In this document: positions 1 through 8,987 of the stretch, piece after piece
Layout of the letters: every line of letters starts with the position of its first letter
How positions within the stretch are numbered: the first letter of the stretch is position 1
From: G965203045 sp965203045
GTDB taxonomy: Bacteria; Pseudomonadota; Gammaproteobacteria; PS1; Pseudothioglobaceae
Direction of reading: 5' to 3'
Length of the DNA stretch: 64,000 bases
Assembly (NCBI GenBank): GCA_965203045.1
Contig: OZ241850.1
Span: 744,001 to 808,000, forward strand
Notes under the pieces: generated by a model
Told to the model about the DNA's origin: nothing
The model's database searches: none
Seen by the model: the letters and a program-made list of their open reading frames with translations, nothing else
Made by a program: the position numbers and the translations under genes

Positions 1-1792
1 GGCTCCAAGCGCCGCCTCCTAAATCCTCACCTAGAGCGACATAAACATCATTGAACCACTTAGTATTGATAGCCGCTTCTGTCATTGGCATACCGGTTTG
101 ATATTGGCGCTTTTCTGGGTTTAGGTAATACAATAATTGATTATTCTTAGCGATAGCAACCTCACCAACATTACCTCGATAATTCTCACCTACCAAATCC
201 TTAACCCCATTAAAGGTTAGCCGATATTTGTCAAGCGCCATTTGTTCGCCAACCTCTAATTTAACATCTCTTTCAATACCATGTTGAGTAGTAAAAGTAG
301 CCCCCAAAACAAAAACACCAATACCAATATGGGCAACAATCATCCCTAAAAAAGCGATATTTAAGTTCTGGTGTTGGCGAATACGGTTAATCACTAATAG
401 CAAACTATGCACCACCACCCACACAAATAGACTAGTTGCGACTATGATGGCTATATTATGCCTAAAAACCCACGCTAACATTATTACAAAAGCCAACAAT
501 AACAACCAAATAGGCACCAATTGGCGAAAACTTCTTACAACACTATCTTGCTTCCAACGTAAAAACGGGGTAATTGCTAACAAAACTACTGCTGGCAACA
601 TAATTGGAATAAAGACTGTGTCAAAATAAGGTGCGCCAACCGAAATTTTGCCCAACCCCAAAGCATCTAACAGCAGTGGAAACAAAGTACCAAGCAAAAC
701 AGTAAACATAGCAACACTTAATAAAATGTTATTAATCAGTAGGCCGCTTTCACGGGATAGCAATCCAAACTGATTTTGATAATGCAAAATTGGCGCGCGG
801 TAAGCATATAATGCGAACGAAACACCAATTACAATGACTAAAAACATCAAAATAAACAGTCCACGCGTCGGGTCAGAGGCAAACGAGTGAACAGAAGTAA
901 GCACTCCTGAGCGCACTAAAAAAGTCCCAAGTAAACTTAAAGAAAAGCCGCCAATTGCAAGTAATGCGGTCCAATGCCTGAACCCAGCGCGCTTTTCAGA
1001 CACACTTAAAGAATGCACTAAAGCAGTTGCTACCAACCACGGCATAAATGAAGCATTTTCCACTGGATCCCAAAACCACCAGCCGCCCCAACCAAGTTCA
1101 TAATATGCCCACCAACTACCAAGAGTAATACCAATGGTTAAAAACGCCCAAGCAACCAATGTCCACGGCCTTGACCATTTAAGCCAAGTGCTATCTAGTT
1201 GACCGCGAATCAAGCTACTAAGCACAAAGGCAAACGGCACCGCCAAACCAACGTAGCCCATATACAACATAGGCGGATGAATAGCAAGCCCAGGGTCTTG
1301 TAATAAAGGATTTAATTCTACACCTTGAGGTGGAATTGGAAAATTACGTTCAAATGGATTAGAAGTAAATAACAAAAACGCCAAAAACCCAATGCTAATA
1401 ACTCCCAAAACCACTAAAATTTGATTGAGCATATTGCTAGGCAACTGCTTGGAAAACACTGCAACCGCTACCGACCATACTGCTAAAATCAGCCCCCATA
1501 GCAATAAAGAACCTTCATGCGCACCCCAAACTGCCGATATTTTATAAATAGTGGGAAGTTCTGTATTAGAATTATTAGCCACATACAATACTGAAAAATC
1601 ATTGCTCAAAAAAGCAACAATAAGTACCAAAAATGCCACCACTAACCACACAAACTGCCCCCAAACTAAGGGCCTTGTCAAACTAGCAAGACTATTATCG
1701 CTGCGCCACAAACCAATAGCTGGGGCAACACTTTGGGCAACGGCAAACACAAAAGCTAAAATCAGCGCAATATGTCCAAATTCAATGAGCAT
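1..1792 (-). CDS. ccmF: CcmF, cytochrome c heme lyase (3' end outside window)
   Basis: Integral membrane protein of cytochrome c maturation that takes heme from CcmE and helps attach it to apocytochrome c on the outer face of the inner membrane. About 597 codons are visible from the ATG at 1792 and the frame is open to the window edge; the family is usually near 650 residues, so roughly the last 50 are missing. The translation is a series of hydrophobic segments and contains the WWD-type heme-handling motif GGWWFWDPVENAS near residue 236, diagnostic for CcmF/CcmC-type proteins. The start fits the usual CcmF N-terminus (MLIEFGHIALIL). No ccmE lies directly upstream; that side is occupied by the HerA cassette, so the usual ccm gene order is interrupted here. 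Identification is firm. Confidence 0.95.
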   Translation of the reverse strand, partial: MLIEFGHIALILAFVFAVAQSVAPAIGLWRSDNSLASLTRPLVWGQFVWLVVAFLVLIVAFLSNDFSVLYVANNSNTELPTIYKISAVWGAHEGSLLLWGLILAVWSVAVAVFSKQLPSNMLNQILVVLGVISIGFLAFLLFTSNPFERNFPIPPQGVELNPLLQDPGLAIHPPMLYMGYVGLAVPFAFVLSSLIRGQLDSTWLKWSRPWTLVAWAFLTIGITLGSWWAYYELGWGGWWFWDPVENASFMPWLVATALVHSLSVSEKRAGFRHWTALLAIGGFSLSLLGTFLVRSGVLTSVHSFASDPTRGLFILMFLVIVIGVSFALYAYRAPILHYQNQFGLLSRESGLLINNILLSVAMFTVLLGTLFPLLLDALGLGKISVGAPYFDTVFIPIMLPAVVLLAITPFLRWKQDSVVRSFRQLVPIWLLLLAFVIMLAWVFRHNIAIIVATSLFVWVVVHSLLLVINRIRQHQNLNIAFLGMIVAHIGIGVFVLGATFTTQHGIERDVKLEVGEQMALDKYRLTFNGVKDLVGENYRGNVGEVAIAKNNQLLYYLNPEKRQYQTGMPMTEAAINTKWFNDVYVALGEDLGGGAWS

Positions 1793-2103
1793 AATATTTT
1801 TAAAATGAGTCTGGTGTAATTATACCTGTTCTAATTAAAAAATTAGATTGGCATGCAAGGTTAGGCTTTTAGCGCCTAATAGGTTAGTATTTAGTGGGGG
1901 CGTTGGTTATTGATTTTATGTAGAGCATTTACCTTAATGTTGCTTGGTTGTCAAGTTTATCTTTTAGGTATTCTAACTTACCATAAAACTTTGTAAATTA
2001 TATATTGGTTCGGCTGATAAAGAAATTCTTTATTGCAGTGACTGTATTTTGTTGGCATGGCGTTTTTTGAATCAAGTATTTTGTATTAATTGTGCACACG
2101 GTT
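1793..2103. other. Intergenic gap between ccmF and the HerA gene
   Basis: About 310 bases with no supported gene. It holds the candidate ccmF -10 box and two weak inverted repeats (1831-1846, A/T-only stem; 1861-1879, TTAGGC/GCCTAA with a 7-nt loop). Neither has a T-run that would make it a convincing terminator. I see no attachment-site-like repeat or transposase remnant. Confidence 0.6.
1819..1824 (-). promoter_or_regulatory. Candidate -10 box for ccmF
   Basis: Reads TATAAT on the minus strand, preceded by AGG, 26 nt upstream of the ccmF start codon. No convincing -35 hexamer lies at the right spacing. Sequence match only. Confidence 0.35.
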
Positions 2104-3834
2104 TTAAAAATCTGAAAGTATATTATTCATTTCTAAAAATAAAGGCGCGCCTGTAAATGATAACGGGGAAATTGGTCCATAGAACATAAACGGATATTTA
2201 TTATTACTTTGTGGGTCTATAAATGAACGGTAAAACCTAGCACCTATATCATCGTTAATTATATCTTTAATTTTAACAAATTCAGTACCGCTAGTCAAAC
2301 CATAACCAAAAGCAAATATTCTAATTTGCCGCCTAATTTCCTCATGCAAAGAATCAATAGTTTGAGTAATAAACATATAGCCAATACCATATTTTCTTGT
2401 TGTGCGCACTGCATCAATAATGCTAGTAGTTAATTGTTTTATGCCATCATCATAAGAATAAGTGCTAATATAGCGATGGGCCTCATCCAAAACGACCAAG
2501 CAATTAGACTGTTTGCCCTTTGCATATAATTGCTGTCCTTTTGCTTTAATCGCATCCTCAATAATTTTAACATATAACGTTTCTAAGCCGTCCATCCCTT
2601 GTGAAGCGCCTTTACCAGAAATATTCAAAATAATTGTATTGCCAGACTTAGAGACAATGTTATTAATTATTTCCCCTAAACGAACCTTTCCTAGTCTTTC
2701 TGAAAATAAACTACAAATCTTGTTCCATAGTTTTTTTGCCTCTACACTTACTTCTACTTCACCTGCAACAAGGTTAGAGATAAGTTGCGATAATCTCTTT
2801 AATTGCGCTCCACCACTAGCGTAAACATTAGTCAAGTAATAATTATTACTATCAAACCTCTTTAGCATCTTATCTAGCAATTCATCTGCATTGTCACCTA
2901 TGATGAAGCTAGGCGCTTTTTTCCTACCATTGATATACTCCTCTATAGATTCAGCCATTAACGACCGTTTTTCTGGTGTTTGTATTTTGAATGCTTTTCT
3001 AATAAAGCCATAATTCAAAAGTAATTCGCTAAATATTTTTGCATTATTTGGTAATATTACGTCAGCCGGTACCCTATATTTATGATATTCCATGCCTGTT
3101 TTTTTAATTTCATCTTCAAACTTACTATCAGGTAAAACATTGTTATCTTCATAAAATTGTTCTTGTGGGTCAAGAATTAAGATACTCATATGTCTATTAT
3201 TCTTAGCGTAGCCTAAAATCATATTAGCAGCGGTTGTTGTTTTACCTGAACCAGTGCGACCAAAAACACCAATGTGATAAGCATCACCTGCGCCGTTTAT
3301 ATCATTTCTCTTATCGTCTTTACTTTTACCAAAATGTTTAAACCAAAATGGTATTCTAACACCTGTATCATAAGCATTACCAATACAAACCAAATTATCA
3401 TAATGGCTAACTAGTTTTTGCATAATTTGACCATCAATTTTTTTAACTGGTTGCCCTGTTGAGGGAGAATTGGCTAACTTGTGTACTTCTACATTAGCCT
3501 GATTAGACAATTTAAAGCTAGACTGGACATTAATTTTTGCAATGCGATTATCCGATGTACCACTTAAATTAGGCAATTTTCCATGTCTTTTAATTATTCC
3601 TTTAAATGAAGGTTCTTCATGCCACTTATTTTCAGTCTTAATTTCTGTAATTTGCCCCAATACTAAAACTGACCCATTGCCCTCCTTAACAATAAAACAA
3701 ACTAATTCACCCAATAACTTGCTATTTTCACTAACCTCTCTAATATCTACTATCACTTCAAAGGTATCACTAGGTGAGCTAACAACGCCTACAGGTTTAT
3801 CATCTTTTTCTAATATTTTTATAATGTGTTCCAT
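2104..3834 (-). CDS. herA: HerA-like hexameric ATPase (DUF87/FtsK-HerA fold)
   Basis: A 576-residue ATPase of the HerA/VirB4/FtsK class, expected to form a hexameric DNA translocase. The N-terminal ~150 residues look like a HerA barrel domain (beta-rich, VGVVSSPSDTFEVIV). Walker A is GRTGSGKT at residues 192-199, followed by LILDPQEQFY. Walker B is LVVLDEAH at 446-453, followed by a VRTTRKYGIGYMFITQ stretch typical of HerA. It is the last gene of a three-gene minus-strand operon, 14 nt after the NurA-like gene. In archaea HerA pairs with NurA for DNA end resection; in bacteria HerA proteins are repeatedly found in anti-phage cassettes (for example with Sir2 or DUF4297). Here the partners are a NurA-like protein and a DUF4338 protein, so a defence role is inferred, not shown. 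Confidence 0.88.
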   Translation of the reverse strand: MEHIIKILEKDDKPVGVVSSPSDTFEVIVDIREVSENSKLLGELVCFIVKEGNGSVLVLGQITEIKTENKWHEEPSFKGIIKRHGKLPNLSGTSDNRIAKINVQSSFKLSNQANVEVHKLANSPSTGQPVKKIDGQIMQKLVSHYDNLVCIGNAYDTGVRIPFWFKHFGKSKDDKRNDINGAGDAYHIGVFGRTGSGKTTTAANMILGYAKNNRHMSILILDPQEQFYEDNNVLPDSKFEDEIKKTGMEYHKYRVPADVILPNNAKIFSELLLNYGFIRKAFKIQTPEKRSLMAESIEEYINGRKKAPSFIIGDNADELLDKMLKRFDSNNYYLTNVYASGGAQLKRLSQLISNLVAGEVEVSVEAKKLWNKICSLFSERLGKVRLGEIINNIVSKSGNTIILNISGKGASQGMDGLETLYVKIIEDAIKAKGQQLYAKGKQSNCLVVLDEAHRYISTYSYDDGIKQLTTSIIDAVRTTRKYGIGYMFITQTIDSLHEEIRRQIRIFAFGYGLTSGTEFVKIKDIINDDIGARFYRSFIDPQSNNKYPFMFYGPISPLSFTGAPLFLEMNNILSDF

Positions 3835-3848
3835 AAATAATCCTTTGG

Positions 3849-5033
3849 TTAAGTGCGATAAGGAAAAATCAGATCAAAATACTCCTTTCTTTGTAAAACT
3901 TCATTATTAGAAATTGCTTGATTAACAGCACTCATACCAAATGATATGTTTTTAGCAATAATATCAACTAAATATTGCGGGTAAGGCTCCCTTATCTGCG
4001 GAAAAATTGTTTGTTTTTTTATACTGGCTAAAACTTTCTCTAATGCTTCTTTGTCTTCTGCCAATGCTTTTTTAAGCTCAATTCTATAAGCGGGTGTATT
4101 AGAAAACGGCTTATAATAACAGAAAAATAATTCTGATTCTTTCTCATTAGTTATTTTAAATGATAGTATAGACTCTTGTAAATAATGCTCTAATTCTTCC
4201 TTATTCACGCTATCTATTGTTAGGTTACAAATAAAATGTATATTGCTCCACATTTGTTTTTCTTTTCTACTTTGACCCACCGGCATTGGTATTGTATATT
4301 CGTTATCTTTTAATATGGTTGACATAAAAATTTTATCGTCTGCTCTAACATCTAATTCAGTCAATTTAGAATCAATAATTTCTCGCGACGATGAATATTT
4401 AGTTAAGCTAATAATTGATGTGTTTGAAAAAGCATTTTTTATAATATCGGGAATGTCTGGTATAACTTTTTGGTAATTTCTATGCAAAAAATCTGATAAG
4501 GCATTAACATAAGGCTTATCAGCAGAATCTTGATCATTAGCACTTAAAAGACTATTAATTTTTAATATAAAGGTTAGGTGCGAACCATCCATTATCCTAA
4601 TTTCTCTATCTGACTCAGATAAAATACTTAACTCCATTAAAAACATAATGCCTTGTATTAGCCTTGTATTTGCAACATGGTGAGGTAATGCTCCCTGCCA
4701 TTGTTGAAATTGTCTTGAATGTTTAGGCCATCTTTCTGAATCTTTAGGAGATAGTCCATCAATACCCACCCCAATAGCCATCAAAACATCAGCACTAGCT
4801 TTATGGTCAATAATATATGCACCATCAGCCGCCATAATTGATGTTGTATAATTGGAATCACCGCATTGTTTAATTATTTTTTTATTTTCTAATATTCTTC
4901 TTGCTTCTTTAATTTGAGAATTATTTAAATCAATGCTTTGCGCTAGCTGTTTAGCAGTTTCTGGCGCTTTTAATAACATTTCTTGCAACAAATCTTCTGG
5001 CAAATAAGCATAACTTTTGTATTGTTCAGTCAT
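3849..5033 (-). CDS. NurA-domain nuclease with N-terminal winged-helix-like region
   Basis: 394 residues. Residues ~15-60 look like a small helix-turn-helix (ETAKQLAQSIDLNNSQIKEARRILENKKII). The rest fits the NurA nuclease pattern: an AADGAYII block with Asp70 followed by ADVLMAIGVGIDG, a second acidic block IRIMDGSHLTF (Asp149), an ADDKIF segment near 231-236, and a C-terminal REPYPQYLVDIIAK near 348-361, like the PxPYPLxLAxxxAK region of NurA. NurA is a Mn-dependent 5'-3' exonuclease/endonuclease that works with HerA. The start overlaps the upstream DUF4338 stop by 8 nt, and the herA gene follows within 14 nt, so translation is probably coupled. I recognise the family from motifs and context only; a profile search would settle it. 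Confidence 0.7.
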   Translation of the reverse strand: MTEQYKSYAYLPEDLLQEMLLKAPETAKQLAQSIDLNNSQIKEARRILENKKIIKQCGDSNYTTSIMAADGAYIIDHKASADVLMAIGVGIDGLSPKDSERWPKHSRQFQQWQGALPHHVANTRLIQGIMFLMELSILSESDREIRIMDGSHLTFILKINSLLSANDQDSADKPYVNALSDFLHRNYQKVIPDIPDIIKNAFSNTSIISLTKYSSSREIIDSKLTELDVRADDKIFMSTILKDNEYTIPMPVGQSRKEKQMWSNIHFICNLTIDSVNKEELEHYLQESILSFKITNEKESELFFCYYKPFSNTPAYRIELKKALAEDKEALEKVLASIKKQTIFPQIREPYPQYLVDIIAKNISFGMSAVNQAISNNEVLQRKEYFDLIFPYRT

Positions 5034-6192
5034 AAGTATACTGATTTACAAGGCTTTTACAATTATCCAAATCTCTTTTTACCTCTGTTAAAAACTGTTC
5101 TTTTGAAAAATATAATCTTTCTTTAGGGTAATGCTTAGTTCTTTTTACTGCCCAACGTTGTTGCCAAAACTCTGTTAATTCATCAATATTTCTACTAATC
5201 CAAACGGGCTTTTTATTATTGCTAACAACGCTGCGCATATTTTTAACAAATGGAAAAATATACACAGCTCTTTTAATACCATGATTGGCGCCATTTTTAA
5301 AACCTAACTGCGCCATAACTTTACTAATGTTTTTCATCTTAACAGAAGGGCCATTACCAAATGACCTGCCAACTTCTGTATCATCTTTTAATCGTAAATA
5401 ATCTATAAAAGCCTCATAAAGTGTATTAGGTATATGAAATGAACCGCTACCACTAGTGTAGCCGATAAATCTACAAATTTTATCGTCTCCAAAATTTAGA
5501 CGATTATAAACACTGCTTTTACCATAAGCCCCTGTGGTAGTAATAAATAATAAATTGGAAGGTATTTTCCTTTTTAAAATTAATGTTTTGTAGTCTTTGT
5601 ATTTTTTATAAAAACTTTTTCTTATAAAATCAGACGCCGTTAATAGCGCTATTAGTTTACCTCCCAAAAATTTATTATAAGGGGGTAATGCTCCAAGCCT
5701 TTGAGCGTTCATAGATTGATTAACCCAAAAATCCCTCCCTTTTTTGGTTATTCCTAAATAATTATCTCGTGATTTCCAGCTAAGAATAGGGCTTTGTAGA
5801 CCTATTAAACCCATAGGAGCATTATGGTATTCATCCCACACTATAAAACGCATTTGCCTGCCATATGATTTTTCACAAGGCAAACTCCACCAAACCATAT
5901 TCCACCATCTATATAAATCAGCATAAACTGAATTTGACTCAATCACAATTAATTTTGGTTTTATTTTTGTTATATTTAACTCTGAACTATCTATAATATA
6001 TTCCTTTGCTTTGGGTAAAAATTTATTGAGAAAGATGTTGCTTTGGTTGACTCTCTCAGCACGAGATAGTTGGTGGACTGCTTTTTTATTGTCTATAATA
6101 TTTGGCAAATAAAATCCGTTATCTTGAACAACATAGCCTTGAAATTCAAGTATTTTTGATGTCTCTTGTTTTAATTGCTCAGTTTTTATCAT
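5026..6192 (-). CDS. DUF4338 (DruA-family) protein
   Basis: 388 residues matching the DUF4338 family, which includes DruA of the Druantia anti-phage systems. Family blocks appear in order: ADLYRWWNMVWWSLP with GRQMRFIVWD (91-120), GLIGLQSPIL (128-137), LGALPPYNKFLGGKLIALL (166-184), TTGAYGKSSVYNRL (219-232), GYTSGSGSFH (244-253), HGIKRAVYIFP (304-314) and a terminal EFWQQRW. The biochemical role of the family is, to my knowledge, not settled. It is the first gene of the operon; the NurA-like gene starts 8 nt inside its end. None of the usual Druantia partners (DruB, C, D, E) lies next to it, which makes the NurA/HerA pairing unusual. No strong Shine-Dalgarno precedes the ATG. Confidence 0.85.
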   Translation of the reverse strand: MIKTEQLKQETSKILEFQGYVVQDNGFYLPNIIDNKKAVHQLSRAERVNQSNIFLNKFLPKAKEYIIDSSELNITKIKPKLIVIESNSVYADLYRWWNMVWWSLPCEKSYGRQMRFIVWDEYHNAPMGLIGLQSPILSWKSRDNYLGITKKGRDFWVNQSMNAQRLGALPPYNKFLGGKLIALLTASDFIRKSFYKKYKDYKTLILKRKIPSNLLFITTTGAYGKSSVYNRLNFGDDKICRFIGYTSGSGSFHIPNTLYEAFIDYLRLKDDTEVGRSFGNGPSVKMKNISKVMAQLGFKNGANHGIKRAVYIFPFVKNMRSVVSNNKKPVWISRNIDELTEFWQQRWAVKRTKHYPKERLYFSKEQFLTEVKRDLDNCKSLVNQYTYD

Positions 6193-6251
6193 AATCGGTT
6201 TATTAATAAAGTTTTACTTGCAATCCTGCTGCTACCTAAGCCATCTAAACA

Positions 6252-6257
6252 ATTATA
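6252..6257 (-). promoter_or_regulatory. Candidate -10 box for the DUF4338-NurA-HerA operon
   Basis: TATAAT on the minus strand, 59 nt upstream of the first start codon of the cassette, in the 245-nt gap behind serB. The -35 region is poor (TTGTAA at 6271-6276, spacing only 13). An own promoter would let the cassette be expressed independently of serB. Confidence 0.35.
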
Positions 6258-6437
6258 CTGCTTGGTTATTTTACAAAACCCGCAACCAATTTACCAATAA
6301 TTTTATTTCATAACCTCACCAGTTAGGTAAATCAGTATTTTAGTAATCTATCAAACTTAACCATTATTAACTTAACTCCCATTTAGTTAAACTTTTAGGG
6401 AGTGTTATACTAAAAAGTATTAAATAATATTAATTAT

Positions 6438-7265
6438 TTAGTCAAGCATATTACCAAAAAAATCACACACTACATCCAAGCCGCCATAATCAATGATAAT
6501 ATCAGCTTGGTCTTTGATAATCAGTTTGGCATGAAAGGCTATGCTAAGGGCTGCGGCCTGTAGCATTTTTAAGTCATTGCCACCATCACCGATAGCAATA
6601 GTTGCAGTTTTAGCTATGTTTAAAGTTTGGCAAAGGTGGTTTAGGTATTGCGCTTTTTTATCACCACCTACAATATCACCTACTGCTTTACCGCTTAATT
6701 TACCTTTTTTGATTTCTAGGATATTAGCTAGATAGTGGGTTATACCTAGCGCGCGTGCTACTTTTTGGGCAAAGAAGTCAAAACCGCCTGATACCATAGC
6801 GGTGGTGATATTTTTTTGATGTAGATAATCTATTAGAGTTTTAGCGCCCTTGCTAAAAACTAGCTTATCTTGATAGATGTTTGTTAAATCTGTGGTAGTT
6901 AAACCTTTTAATAGTTTTAATCTTGCCCTTAGCGCGGCATCAAAATCTATCTCGCCTGCCATAACAGAGGCAGTAATTTTAACCACTTCATCACCAACTC
7001 CATAATATTTTGCCATCTCATCAATAATCTCAATAGCAATTAAAGTTGAGTCCATATCACTTATTAACAATTTAGTTTTACTGAAATCAAAATGTTGCGG
7101 GTAGTAATTTATATCTACTTTAAACTCGCTACGAATTGTGTCTAAATTTATTGACTTTTGGTAATTGCTAAGCAGAAAAAAATTGGTTTTTGGTTGCAAG
7201 TCCGCTTTGTGTTTGTGCGCTATTTTAGTAGCGGTTTGGGTATTATCGGTGTGCAAAATAATCAT
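6438..7265 (-). CDS. serB: Phosphoserine phosphatase SerB
   Basis: HAD-superfamily phosphatase for the last step of serine synthesis (O-phosphoserine to serine). HAD motif I is SDMDST with the two catalytic Asp; motif II is the SGG after TAMV; motif III/IV is the conserved GDGGNDLKML with metal-binding Asp. The N-terminal ~65 residues form a short ACT-like region. I chose ATG 7265 (MIILHTDN) rather than the longer in-frame start at 7295, because a TATAAT box lies inside the extra ten codons and the shorter form matches a normal SerB N-terminus. That puts the -10 only 6 nt before the start codon, so the transcript would be leaderless or nearly so. Divergent from glnS. Confidence 0.92.
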   Translation of the reverse strand: MIILHTDNTQTATKIAHKHKADLQPKTNFFLLSNYQKSINLDTIRSEFKVDINYYPQHFDFSKTKLLISDMDSTLIAIEIIDEMAKYYGVGDEVVKITASVMAGEIDFDAALRARLKLLKGLTTTDLTNIYQDKLVFSKGAKTLIDYLHQKNITTAMVSGGFDFFAQKVARALGITHYLANILEIKKGKLSGKAVGDIVGGDKKAQYLNHLCQTLNIAKTATIAIGDGGNDLKMLQAAALSIAFHAKLIIKDQADIIIDYGGLDVVCDFFGNMLD

Positions 7266-7271
7266 AGCGCT

Positions 7272-7277
7272 ATTATA
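7272..7277 (-). promoter_or_regulatory. Candidate -10 box for serB
   Basis: TATAAT on the minus strand, 6 nt from the serB ATG at 7265. It forms one arm of a palindrome with the glnS -10 box (TATTATA, 5-nt centre, TATAATA). The expected start site would coincide with the ATG. Confidence 0.4.
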
Positions 7278-7282
7278 AACTG

Positions 7283-7288
7283 TATAAT
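7283..7288 (+). promoter_or_regulatory. Candidate -10 box for glnS
   Basis: TATAAT on the plus strand, 9 nt before the glnS ATG, giving a predicted leader of only a few nucleotides. The glnS start is fixed by homology, so the -10 is not simply too close to a wrong start. No good -35 was found. Confidence 0.4.
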
Positions 7289-7297
7289 AGCCCAATT

Positions 7298-8965
7298 ATG
7301 GATAAAGCAAAGACAAAAGAGCCAATTAACTTTATTTATCATATCATCAATAAAGATGTCAAAAACAATACCTATGCACAAATCTATACCCGCTTCCCAC
7401 CCGAGCCAAACGGGTATTTGCACATTGGTCATGCAAAGTCAATTTGCCTAAATTTTGCCCTTGCTAGAGACTATCTAGGCAAATGTAATTTACGTTTTGA
7501 TGATACTAATCCCATTAAAGAAGAAAATACCTATATCAATGCTATTAAAAATGATATATCTTGGCTAGGATTTATGTGGGATAAGCTTTGTTATAGCTCG
7601 GATTATTTTGATAAATTTTATCAATATGCGCTGGAGTTGATAAATAAAGGGCTTGCTTATGTGTGTTTTTTAAGCGCTGAGCAAATTCGCAGTTATCGTG
7701 GCACACTTACCAAATCCGGCAAAAATAGCCCCTATCGCAATATTAGCGCTAGCAAAAATTTAACTTTGTTTAAAAAAATGCGCTCTGGTGATTTCAAAGA
7801 AGGCGAATGTGTGCTACGCGCTAAAATTGATATGCATAGCAGTAACATGTCACTTAGAGACCCCACGCTTTACCGCATTCGTTTTGAACGTCATCATCAA
7901 ACAGCTAATAAGTGGTGTATTTACCCAATGTATGATTTTGCCCACCCCATCTCTGATGCTATTGAAGGCATTAGCCACTCTTTATGTACCTTAGAGTTTG
8001 CCGATAATCGCCAGTTATACGAATGGCTACTTACTAATTTAGATGATTTTAACCACCCCCAACGTCCAAGACAATACGAATTTTCTCGACTTAATTTAGC
8101 GTGGACTTTAATGTCTAAACGTAAATTAGAACAATTAGTTGATAATGGTTTTGTAAGCGGGTGGAATGACCCAAGAATGCCTACTATTTCAGGCTTGCGC
8201 CGTCGCGGTTATACCCCAAGCGCTATTATTGACTTTGCTAATCGGATAGGTATTTCTAAAATTAATAGTCTTACTGATATCGACCTTTTAGAATCTTGTA
8301 TCCGTGATGACTTAAATCTTAGCGCCCCAAGAACAATGGCAGTAATTAACCCACTAAAAGTGGTAATTAAAAACTATACAAGCGAAGAGCTAGAAACCCT
8401 GCTAGCACCCATACATCCACAAAACGTCGGTATGGGTAAGCGCAAGCTGTTTTTTGGCAAAACTATTTATATTGACCGTGCTGATTTTGTAGAAAATGCG
8501 CCGAACAGTAAATACAAACGTCTTAGCCTAAATAAAGAGGTGCGTCTTAGAAACGCTTATATAATTAAAGCAATTAGTTGTGATAAAGACAAAGACGGCA
8601 ATATTACCACTATTTATGCCAATTACGACAAAAACACCTTAGGCAAGGCTCCTGCCGACAGTCGCAAAGTAGGCGGAGTAATTCATTTTGTTGAAGCAAG
8701 CACCGCGCTAAAGGCTAAGTTTATGCTTTATGACCGCCTATTTAAAAAAGCTATGCCAAATATTAAACTATTATCCCAAGATATCAATCCTAATTCTTTG
8801 ATTATTAAGAAAGGTTTTATTGAACCTAACATGGTAAACGCCAAACCCGAACAAACCTACCAATTTGAACGTGAAGGATATTTCTGTCGTGATAGCCAGT
8901 CTGTTAAAAGCCTAGTGTTCAACAAAACAGTTGGTCTACGCGACGTTTGGCAGAATAAACCTTAA
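7298..8965 (+). CDS. glnS: Glutaminyl-tRNA synthetase
   Basis: Class I aminoacyl-tRNA synthetase charging tRNA-Gln. At 555 residues it has the length of E. coli GlnRS, and the N-terminus (EPINFIYHIINKDV, then TRFPPEPNGYLHIGHAKS) aligns with the E. coli protein, fixing the start. The HIGH signature is at residues 42-45 and the KMSKS counterpart is MSKRK near residue 272. The two C-terminal beta-barrel domains for anticodon recognition are present to the end. A bacterium with its own GlnRS does not need GatCAB for tRNA-Gln; this fits Gammaproteobacteria. dnaX follows after 22 nt, possibly in the same transcript. Confidence 0.97.
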   Translation: MDKAKTKEPINFIYHIINKDVKNNTYAQIYTRFPPEPNGYLHIGHAKSICLNFALARDYLGKCNLRFDDTNPIKEENTYINAIKNDISWLGFMWDKLCYSSDYFDKFYQYALELINKGLAYVCFLSAEQIRSYRGTLTKSGKNSPYRNISASKNLTLFKKMRSGDFKEGECVLRAKIDMHSSNMSLRDPTLYRIRFERHHQTANKWCIYPMYDFAHPISDAIEGISHSLCTLEFADNRQLYEWLLTNLDDFNHPQRPRQYEFSRLNLAWTLMSKRKLEQLVDNGFVSGWNDPRMPTISGLRRRGYTPSAIIDFANRIGISKINSLTDIDLLESCIRDDLNLSAPRTMAVINPLKVVIKNYTSEELETLLAPIHPQNVGMGKRKLFFGKTIYIDRADFVENAPNSKYKRLSLNKEVRLRNAYIIKAISCDKDKDGNITTIYANYDKNTLGKAPADSRKVGGVIHFVEASTALKAKFMLYDRLFKKAMPNIKLLSQDINPNSLIIKKGFIEPNMVNAKPEQTYQFEREGYFCRDSQSVKSLVFNKTVGLRDVWQNKP

Positions 8966-8987
8966 ATTTATGGCAAAATAATAAAGC

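Noticed and set aside
1831..1879. Inverted repeats after ccmF as terminators or recombination sites
   Set aside because: Stems are six base pairs, one purely A/T, and no T-run follows on either strand.
2104..6192. Calling the HerA cassette a complete Druantia system
   Set aside because: Only the DUF4338 protein is shared with Druantia; the large DruE helicase and the other Dru proteins are absent.
6408..6440. A/T-only hairpins just after serB as a terminator
   Set aside because: Stems contain almost no G/C pairs and the T-run is interrupted; stability would be low.
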